Source: a virus. From it: a stretch of DNA of 33,851 nucleotides. This document shows positions 26,932 through 33,851 of the stretch, one piece after another. Location of the stretch: IMG/VR virus record IMGVR_UViG_3300025327_001276, positions 1 through 33,851 of that record; one strand, written 5' to 3'. The translations under genes were made by a program, and so were the position numbers. Below the pieces are notes generated by a model. It ran no database searches. It saw nothing but the letters and a program-made list of their open reading frames with translations, and was not told where the DNA came from. Numbering within the stretch: position 1 is the stretch's first letter; the number at the start of each line of letters is the position of its first letter.

Positions 26932-29900
26932 AATTTTTGCATTACGTCTTGCTTCTTTAGTCATTTTTTCTATTTCATCTTGTAATTTTTCACCAGTTAA
27001 TTTTTTATTCATAAGTCTATTTATACCTTGTTTTATCTGTGGTCCAGCTAATTTAGTAAGTTCATATATTTCATCATAAGTAAGAACATCATAAGCTGCT
27101 CGACCTAAAGTTTCTACTCTTTGTTTTTTAAGTCTTTCTTCTTTTATCTCTTGCACAGCACTTTTACCTGAAATACCAATTGACGTATTAGTTCCCATTT
27201 GAGGCACATAAGCACCGTTTTCTACTAAAAATTTCCACTCTGGATTTACTGTTTTAGTAGTAGCAAATCTGCCAGCAATTGGAGTTACAAAAGTAGATAA
27301 TGCGGGATAATCTTTTAAAAATTGATAAGTTTCAATTGGTTCGCCAAAAGCATTAAGTGCTGGTTTACCAGCATATCCTTGAATAAAGGGCAGTCCTCTA
27401 ACTGTAGCTGCTAAAAATGATTTTGGGTCAGTTTCAAATGCGTCAGTAGTTTTTGCTATATCATTTAAAAGTCCTTTAAAAGGTATAAGTGATTTTGTTG
27501 GATTAAGAACTAAATCTCTTGGAGATTTTTCACCACGAATAGTATCGACTAAATTAGCTGCTCCTTTTAAAAAGCCAGTGTCAAGTACTACTTTACCTAC
27601 ATTTGTAAGACCTATTAGAAATTTTTCTCCTGGATCTTTTTTATTAAAGGAAGGACTATACCTATAAGCATCATGAAGTTCTCCGATCCAAGCTAAAAGC
27701 GGCGCAAGGGGTGTTTCTGAATATCTTAAATAAGTATCACCTATTTTAATTGTATAAGGTTTAAATCCAGCACTTTTTAAAGTAGCAGCTTCACCTTTAT
27801 TTGTCGGACCTCTAGCATATATAGAAAATTTAGGATCAGGATCATCTAAATATTTTTCAGCTTCTTTATAAATTACAGCTCCTAAAGTAGTTCCTATTAT
27901 GCCAGCACCTAATCTTTGAAGTCTTTCTTCTGGTCCAAATGTAATTCCTGATGTTTTGCCTCCAAGTTTTTGCTGCATAAAATCAGTAATATGTTCACCA
28001 AGAGCTGCTCTTGCTATTCCAATAGGAGAAAAATCTAAACTTTGTGAAAGCACATTTGAAACTACATCAACAAATGGAAATATAATTTTAAGGGGCGATA
28101 TATATTCCATACCAGCTTTAAGCATTTTAGCAATACCTCCTAAAGAACCTGCTGGTGGCTCAGTGAAAGTAATTAATTGCCCAAACCTTTTTGATATTTC
28201 TTTTATAGCTTCTGAACGTAAATTATCAATAATTTCATAAGCTCTTAAGTTAACATCTCTATCTTTAAATTTAAGTCCTGAAGCTTCCCATTCACGAGTA
28301 GCTTGTTCTTTCGCGTTAATAAATTCATTAGTTGAATTATGAAGTTCTTCAGATATTTTAACTCTTAATGCTTCACCACGAAGTCCTTCTTGTTTAAGTG
28401 CACGTTTTGTTGCAAAATAAGCTTGTCCTTCTTTTCCAGTTACATAGAAAAAAGCATCAGCACTATTCATAGCTTTAAAAACAAATGATAATTTATTATT
28501 TAAAAAGTTTAAAGGTTTAGCCATTAAATTATTAAATAATTTATTCTCAAAACCAGTTATAGGTATTATTGTTTTACCTAATATTCTATTTTCATATTTA
28601 CCTGAAATTGGATATTTTCCAGTAAAAACTCCTTTTGCAGATTCAATTGCTTTTGGTGCTGCTTTGACAATACCTTTAATAAATGCATCAAAATTTTTAG
28701 GATTAGTTATAGCAGTAGCTAATCCTCTTCCAAATAAGTTCATACCAGAGCCAGCTATATTTATAGTTTGAGTGGAAAGACCACTTAACATATTAGCATA
28801 CCAATAATATGAAAGTGCTTTAGAAAGTGGTGCTTTTATTTGAGTAGAAATTAAATTAAGTGCTTCTCTTGTAAGAGCATCGACAACTAAATTACTTGTT
28901 TCTTTAATTTCATTAGTTGGTATTTTTGCTTCAGTGAATACTTCTTGTATTTTATTATGTATAGCTTTTATTTGCTCTTCTAGTTCAGGAGGTATTTCAA
29001 AATCTTTACCATTAAATTTTTTAAGATCTCGTTTAAACTTTTTAAGCATGCTTTCTCTACTCATAGAACTGAAAAGAGTAAAAGCTTGTACGCCTTGTCC
29101 AAGACGAGTTCCTTCTTCTGCCATTTTACCCACTAAATCAGCTTCCTTTGAAGTAAGTGCATCTATAGATTTACCTTCTTTTTTAGAAGTTTCAATCTGT
29201 CTTCTAAGTTCATTTATAATTTCAATACCGTAAGCAGTTCTATCTTGATAACTTAAATTATTATCAAAATCAGTTGCTTCATTTATATTTTCATCTATAG
29301 TTTCTGGTTTAATTTTTTCTCTAAAAAACTTAGCAGCTTCTTTAGGGCTTTTTGGTTTATAAGATTTTTTACCTATTTTTTCTGCTGTTTCAGCAGTCGT
29401 ACTTTCTGCTTCCCGAACACGTTTAGCAAATTTACGTTCTTTTTCACCTTCTTTAAATATTTTAGTTGGTTCTTTTTCTGGAGGCAATGTTTCTAAAAAC
29501 TCTTTACCACGTGTAGTATCAAAATAGTCATTTAACCAATTTTGTATAGATTCGCTTGGTCTAAATGCGTTTTTAAGTCCTGTCCAAAGTTCTTTAAATT
29601 TTTCTGCTATATTTTTATAAAAGCTATCAGCTAAAGTAGCTGGTCTTTTTTTTGGATTAAGTAAAAATTCAGAAACATTATTTGCAAAATATTCAGATTG
29701 ATGTAAAAGATAGGATTTTTCTTCAGGAGTTAAACTATTATAAGGCCTAGTATCTCCCTCAAAAATACTATCTGGTCCTATTATTTGAGATGCCCACTTA
29801 CTTACAGGATCGTTTAAATTGAGTCCTCCTATAGCTTTAGCTAAGTCTTTAGATACAGCATCTTTCATTTTAGGAGAAGCTTCTTTAAATGCACTAGTTT

Positions 29901-32900
29901 CAAGTACGTGTCCTATTTCATGAGAAGCTACTCTTGCTGATTCATAATTAAGATCTCCTTTACCTAATATAACAATTCCTTTGTCTCCTACAGTTTTACC
30001 AGCTCCTAATAAAGTTTTTGGAGTAAATTGTTTAGTAACTTCATCTACAAATTTTAATTGTTCTTCTGATAAATGTTTTCTAAATTCAGGATTATTTATA
30101 TCTTTAAGAGTAGCAAAAATAGTTTCTGGAAGTTTTAAAGCATGTGCCCAATAGTTAAGTAAATTTCTAAATTCTGGTTTAATTTCATCAGAATACATAG
30201 CTCCAGTTAATTTAGATCTTTTCATAGCTGGAATTTCTTCAGCTATTTTAGGAACTTCTATAGTCTTTTTAAATTGAAGCGGTTTTTCTATTATTCCTTT
30301 TTCTACACTTGGTATAAAACCACGTTCAGCTTCTGTACTTATAATCCCTTTAGCTGTATTTGCAGCATCTATAAAATAATCCATACCATTACTAAGTGCT
30401 TCACCTTTTTCATTTAATACATACCATTTTTTTTCAAATGGATAAATATAACGTTTACCTTTTTTAGTTTCTATGATTGCGCCTTGCTGCTCTCTACGAA
30501 CTTTTTTAGCTATTTCTTTTTCCTGAGATACTCTTTCAAGTTCTCCAATTTCTTTAGTAATAATTAAATCTTTAAGTTCATTTTCTTTAGCTTTAATATT
30601 ATTTAAATAACTTGGTCTACCTATTTGTTTAATATTATCATTTACTAATTTAAGTTCAGTTTTTAATTCAGATAAATTATTTTCTAAAGGATGTTCTTTT
30701 AAAAATGTATTTATAATAGCTACTTCATTTCTAACATCAGCTAATCTAGATTTTATAAGAGCTTTATTTGCTCCTTCTTTTTTAGAAGATCTTTTTAAAG
30801 TGGTCACCTCTTTAATAAGTTCTTGTCTTTTAGGTATAAGCTCATTTACAGTACCAATAATTGCTTTAGTTTGTGGTTCTAACTCTTTTATTTTTGTTTG
30901 AAGTTCAGTTCTTCTTGCTATTAAATTAGGTACTTCCTCTTGTTTTGGTATAACTGCTAATTCTTTAGAAAGCATTTCTATACGAGGAATAGTTCCTTCT
31001 GGTGCTTCGCCTGTTATTTCTTCTGGTACGTGTGTAGTTTCTTTAGTAACTTTAAGCCTTCCATCTGGAAGTATTTCTGGTACATAACCAAAATTAGCAA
31101 CTAGTTCAGGATCTACATCTGAAGGAGATCTAATTATAAAAGTTCTTTCCATATCAGGAGAATTTTGAAAGTCTTCAAATGATTTTGCAAGTCTTATCTG
31201 TTCATCAGGTTGAGGTAAATCTAACGCATGTAACTTTGTTCCTGCTTCAATTGGTGTAGGGTCTTCTGGATTATAAGGAAGTAATTTCTTACCTTCTGCT
31301 GACCAAGGAAGTTCTCTTGTTTCAGGAGCTGAAAGTGCTTTTTGTGCTTCAGGCACAGGAAAATCTTTATCTAAAACTTCTGGTCTAACTTCGTATTTTG
31401 AAGTAAAAGGATAAGTAACTGCACCAGCTATTCCCATAGCTAAAGCTGCTTTACCTGTTTCTTTTAAAGAAGTTACATCTTTATTAATTGCAGCACTTAC
31501 TCCTAAATCTTGTACATATTTTTGAGCAGCACCTGATGCTCCCATTATAAAAGCACCTTTTCCTGCTTGAGTGGCTATAGCTTTAGCTCTATTTACTGGT
31601 CCAAGACCTTTTATCCATGCTTTACCTCCGCCTGCTACTATAAAGTCTCCTAATGCTCCAGCAAGTACTGAAGGTTCGGCAAATAAAGCAGCTTTTAAAG
31701 CTTCGTTGTCAGTTACTCCTTCTTCTTTAGCTTGAAGATAGGCACTATTTGCTGTAAGTAATACATTTTGACTTATACCAAAAGCTACTGCTGCACGAGG
31801 CATATTAGCCGCTTGAAGAGCTTTGTAAGGAGCTATAAAAGAAAGTACATTTCCTACTGCTCCTGTCCATTCGGCTTGAAAAGTAGTAATAGGGCGACCA
31901 TATTCATCTCGCCTTATATAACCTTTATCATCTACAGAATAGACTGTGTTTCTAGCTGGATCTGGTAAAAGTTCTGAAGTTTTATCTATCATTTTAGCAA
32001 AATCTTCATATCCAGCTAATCTGAAAGGTGCTGCTGCCATACCTGATAAACCACTTACAAATCCTTTACCAACTAATGCTGCTGTACTAGTTCCCTCTGA
32101 AAGTGCAGTTCCTACTAGTCCTCTATTTCTATATCTTGAAGCTGTTTTTTCATTATCAATAGCCGCATCTAAATAACCAATAATGCCGTTTCCAAGAAGT
32201 ATAGGATCATAGCCACTAGATCGTAGCATTTCTAATTGTTTATTTTTCCAAGTATTTAATAATTTATCTGGATCTTTTTCATTACCCGTAATTTCTGGTA
32301 CAGAATTTATAAGTGATCCATAATTAGGCTTTTCATTAGGCATAGCACTATCCCAAATTTCAGTTGAAAGTTTTTGAATAGTATCTCTAGCTTTTTTATT
32401 CCAAAAAGTTTTTGAGTCATAAACTCTTTTAAGAACTTGCATTGACTGAGTAGCACTTAATGTATTAAAAGCAGGATCACTTATAATTGGATCTAATACT
32501 TTTTTTAAATCTTCTTCTGTACCTAATGTTTCACCAGAACTATAAGAATTTAAAGTATCTTCTTTTGAAGCATATAATTTTGATTTTACAGATGGTACAT
32601 ATTCTTGAGTTATATCTGGTAAATATGCTTTAATATCATCAAATGTTATATTTTTAGCATCTTTTATAGAATAACCAGCTTTTTCTATTGCATTGATTAC
32701 AGCAGGACTACCTGCATTATAAGCAGCTAATGCTAAATCTTCATTTCCTGAAAAACGTGTAATTTCATCTAATAATATATTTGCCCCAATATCTACATTT
32801 TCTTCTACATTATAAGGGTCTTCTCCTCCACCATATTTTTTCCAATTGGTAGGCATTATTTGCATAAGTCCTGTTTCACCAGAAGTTCCTTTAGCATTTG

Positions 32901-33156
32901 GGTTAAAACCTTCTTTTGTACCTGATTCTTGCTTTGCTATAGCTTTAAGTAAACTAGGTTCTAAATTATATTTATAAGCAGTTTCTTCTAAAGTAGTTTG
33001 GATAGGATCATTACTTATCGCTTCTTCTGTAGTTGAAATTTGAGTAGTAATAGGGCTTCCTTCCACTGAAGATACTGTATTTTGAAAATCTCCTTCAAAG
33101 TTTGTAACAAACTCATCAGGTGACAATAATTCAACACTTTCCTCTCCATTAGCCAT
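26914..33156 (-). CDS. Giant virion/ejection polyvalent protein: lytic transglycosylase plus HExxH
   Basis: The 2080-residue protein looks like an internal virion or ejection protein. Near the N-terminus is a lytic transglycosylase (SLT) domain: AIAKQESG with catalytic Glu77, GLMQI (96-100) and AYNAG (145-149). Hydrophobic, Gly/Ala-rich stretches follow (AFGISQNVLLTANSAYLQA region). A long coiled coil spans roughly 700-900. A zinc-protease-like ASHEIGHVLE has H1079, E1080 and H1083. A C-terminal region has the ANMLSGLSTQTINIAGSG and NSADAFFYVTGKEGQAYF segments seen in phage large polyvalent proteins. It would cut peptidoglycan and reach the cell interior during DNA entry. Its ATG lies inside the stop of the upstream gene (8-base overlap). 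No frameshift is seen. Confidence 0.85.
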   Translation of the reverse strand: MANGEESVELLSPDEFVTNFEGDFQNTVSSVEGSPITTQISTTEEAISNDPIQTTLEETAYKYNLEPSLLKAIAKQESGTKEGFNPNAKGTSGETGLMQIMPTNWKKYGGGEDPYNVEENVDIGANILLDEITRFSGNEDLALAAYNAGSPAVINAIEKAGYSIKDAKNITFDDIKAYLPDITQEYVPSVKSKLYASKEDTLNSYSSGETLGTEEDLKKVLDPIISDPAFNTLSATQSMQVLKRVYDSKTFWNKKARDTIQKLSTEIWDSAMPNEKPNYGSLINSVPEITGNEKDPDKLLNTWKNKQLEMLRSSGYDPILLGNGIIGYLDAAIDNEKTASRYRNRGLVGTALSEGTSTAALVGKGFVSGLSGMAAAPFRLAGYEDFAKMIDKTSELLPDPARNTVYSVDDKGYIRRDEYGRPITTFQAEWTGAVGNVLSFIAPYKALQAANMPRAAVAFGISQNVLLTANSAYLQAKEEGVTDNEALKAALFAEPSVLAGALGDFIVAGGGKAWIKGLGPVNRAKAIATQAGKGAFIMGASGAAQKYVQDLGVSAAINKDVTSLKETGKAALAMGIAGAVTYPFTSKYEVRPEVLDKDFPVPEAQKALSAPETRELPWSAEGKKLLPYNPEDPTPIEAGTKLHALDLPQPDEQIRLAKSFEDFQNSPDMERTFIIRSPSDVDPELVANFGYVPEILPDGRLKVTKETTHVPEEITGEAPEGTIPRIEMLSKELAVIPKQEEVPNLIARRTELQTKIKELEPQTKAIIGTVNELIPKRQELIKEVTTLKRSSKKEGANKALIKSRLADVRNEVAIINTFLKEHPLENNLSELKTELKLVNDNIKQIGRPSYLNNIKAKENELKDLIITKEIGELERVSQEKEIAKKVRREQQGAIIETKKGKRYIYPFEKKWYVLNEKGEALSNGMDYFIDAANTAKGIISTEAERGFIPSVEKGIIEKPLQFKKTIEVPKIAEEIPAMKRSKLTGAMYSDEIKPEFRNLLNYWAHALKLPETIFATLKDINNPEFRKHLSEEQLKFVDEVTKQFTPKTLLGAGKTVGDKGIVILGKGDLNYESARVASHEIGHVLETSAFKEASPKMKDAVSKDLAKAIGGLNLNDPVSKWASQIIGPDSIFEGDTRPYNSLTPEEKSYLLHQSEYFANNVSEFLLNPKKRPATLADSFYKNIAEKFKELWTGLKNAFRPSESIQNWLNDYFDTTRGKEFLETLPPEKEPTKIFKEGEKERKFAKRVREAESTTAETAEKIGKKSYKPKSPKEAAKFFREKIKPETIDENINEATDFDNNLSYQDRTAYGIEIINELRRQIETSKKEGKSIDALTSKEADLVGKMAEEGTRLGQGVQAFTLFSSMSRESMLKKFKRDLKKFNGKDFEIPPELEEQIKAIHNKIQEVFTEAKIPTNEIKETSNLVVDALTREALNLISTQIKAPLSKALSYYWYANMLSGLSTQTINIAGSGMNLFGRGLATAITNPKNFDAFIKGIVKAAPKAIESAKGVFTGKYPISGKYENRILGKTIIPITGFENKLFNNLMAKPLNFLNNKLSFVFKAMNSADAFFYVTGKEGQAYFATKRALKQEGLRGEALRVKISEELHNSTNEFINAKEQATREWEASGLKFKDRDVNLRAYEIIDNLRSEAIKEISKRFGQLITFTEPPAGSLGGIAKMLKAGMEYISPLKIIFPFVDVVSNVLSQSLDFSPIGIARAALGEHITDFMQQKLGGKTSGITFGPEERLQRLGAGIIGTTLGAVIYKEAEKYLDDPDPKFSIYARGPTNKGEAATLKSAGFKPYTIKIGDTYLRYSETPLAPLLAWIGELHDAYRYSPSFNKKDPGEKFLIGLTNVGKVVLDTGFLKGAANLVDTIRGEKSPRDLVLNPTKSLIPFKGLLNDIAKTTDAFETDPKSFLAATVRGLPFIQGYAGKPALNAFGEPIETYQFLKDYPALSTFVTPIAGRFATTKTVNPEWKFLVENGAYVPQMGTNTSIGISGKSAVQEIKEERLKKQRVETLGRAAYDVLTYDEIYELTKLAGPQIKQGINRLMNKKLTGEKLQDEIEKMTKEARRNAKIKYFKY

Positions 33157-33851
33157 TATTTAATATACTTGAAAAAGTTGAAGATCTTGAACCAAATTTA
33201 GCTAATGCTTTTTCGGAAGCAGATATTTGACTTCGCACATTAGCTACAATTTGATCTAACATTTCATTATAAAATCCTTGTTGTTTTATACTATATAAAT
33301 CTTTTGGAGAGGATACTTTAACTAATTGATCTAATGTAATGCCTTTATAATTATTAGCTAAATAAGCAGCCATACCAAATCCTTCAGCCATTGGATCTTT
33401 TATAAAATAATTAAATTCATCTACAATTTTATTATGTAAATCTACCATTTCAGGAGTAAATGTTTTTTGAAGTTCAGGTGACTTCTCAAATTGAAGTCCT
33501 GAAGTATATTTACCTATTTTATCTTTAGCATCATTTAATTTTATAAGTTGTGAATTACTGTATTTATTATATTTATCTTCAGGTGCAGCACTTATTTCAG
33601 TAAGTAAGTTTTTAATCACTGGCATTATTGGTTTAAAATCAGGTTCAGCTAGTCCTAAACTTTCTTGCACAGCTTTATACATTTTTGGGTTATTAGTTAC
33701 ATTTATTTGCTTACTTTTAGTCACAATCGGAACTTTTCTAATATCTTTAACCGCTTCTATATTAGGAGTAACTTTTCCTTCTTCTAAAGTAGTTGACACT
33801 TCTTCAGTAGTTTCAGGAGCAAAACCAGTAAATTCTTGAGGAGCTTGAGTA
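33149..33851 (-). CDS. Partial virion-associated protein (5' end outside window)
   Basis: The open frame continues past the right edge. The visible 216-residue part from a GTG at 33799, plus 17 upstream codons without a stop, suggests that the true start lies beyond 33851. The sequence is helical and charged (YNKYSNSQLIKLNDAKDKIG, EMVDLHNKIVDEFNYF, LDQIVANVRSQISASEKALA). It overlaps the start of the giant gene by eight bases and is surely in the same late operon, perhaps another ejection protein. No family is recognised. Confidence 0.65.
   Translation of the reverse strand, partial: TQAPQEFTGFAPETTEEVSTTLEEGKVTPNIEAVKDIRKVPIVTKSKQINVTNNPKMYKAVQESLGLAEPDFKPIMPVIKNLLTEISAAPEDKYNKYSNSQLIKLNDAKDKIGKYTSGLQFEKSPELQKTFTPEMVDLHNKIVDEFNYFIKDPMAEGFGMAAYLANNYKGITLDQLVKVSSPKDLYSIKQQGFYNEMLDQIVANVRSQISASEKALAKFGSRSSTFSSILNNG

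Noticed and set aside
31768-32176. Plus-strand open frames inside the giant minus-strand gene
   Set aside because: They are shadows with no Shine-Dalgarno and composition mirroring the antisense codons.
1-33851. Prophage or integrative element
   Set aside because: No integrase, excisionase pair, attachment-site repeats or bacterial flank was found in the window, so temperate lifestyle is unsupported although not excluded.

Overview
The window looks like part of a tailed-phage genome (Caudoviricetes). It carries a large terminase, a replication module (primase-helicase, SNF2 helicase, RecB/Cas4-like nuclease, DUF2815 protein, family A DNA polymerase, Holliday-junction-type nuclease), a holin-like protein and a giant transglycosylase-bearing virion protein. 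The DNA is strongly AT-rich, by eye about one third GC. At least three small lipoproteins with lipoboxes and two proteins with Sec signal peptides are exported. That points to a bacterial host, most likely Gram-negative, but I cannot name it. No integrase, capsid, portal or RNA polymerase gene is visible, and both ends are cut, so lifestyle is undecided.

Layout. 1-2430: terminase large subunit (+), converging on two coupled small minus-strand genes. 2481-3017: methyltransferase-like gene. 3018-3563: noncoding block of repeats, hairpins and a promoter. 3564-6582: plus-strand cluster of small, probably early, genes (DUF6876 and unknowns). 6577-9955: minus-strand unknown gene and AEP-primase/SF3-helicase, separated by a 400-bp block dense in TGTCCA-type iterons and inverted repeats (candidate origin). 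9956-10480: regulatory region with palindromes, terminators, a tRNA-Cys and a strong promoter followed by an attenuator-like hairpin. 10481-26924: one long plus-strand block in which stops and starts often overlap. It holds a run of tiny Ser/Arg/aromatic-rich genes, the SNF2 helicase, a Dam-type methylase, an exported fibre-like protein, a lipoprotein plus ADAM/reprolysin-like metalloprotease, the DUF2800/DUF2815/PolA core, an HTH regulator, an Acb2/Tad1-like anti-defence sponge, a PLA2-like protein, a coiled-coil protein, a Lys-rich protein, a holin-like protein and an Hjc-like nuclease. 26914-33851: minus-strand late virion genes running off the right edge.

How it fits together. A palindrome, CAATC-N5-GATTG, recurs at or inside sigma70-like promoters ahead of several blocks (3463, 4545, 10339; variants at 10039, 16308, 22869, 23443). 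A variant lies inside the promoter of the HTH gene at 22895, so that protein is the best candidate for a regulator of the whole set. The most novel-looking material is the coupled micro-gene array 10744-11535 behind a phage tRNA-Cys, the exported protease/lipoprotein/fibre set, the Acb2-like sponge, and the iteron block with an internal promoter.
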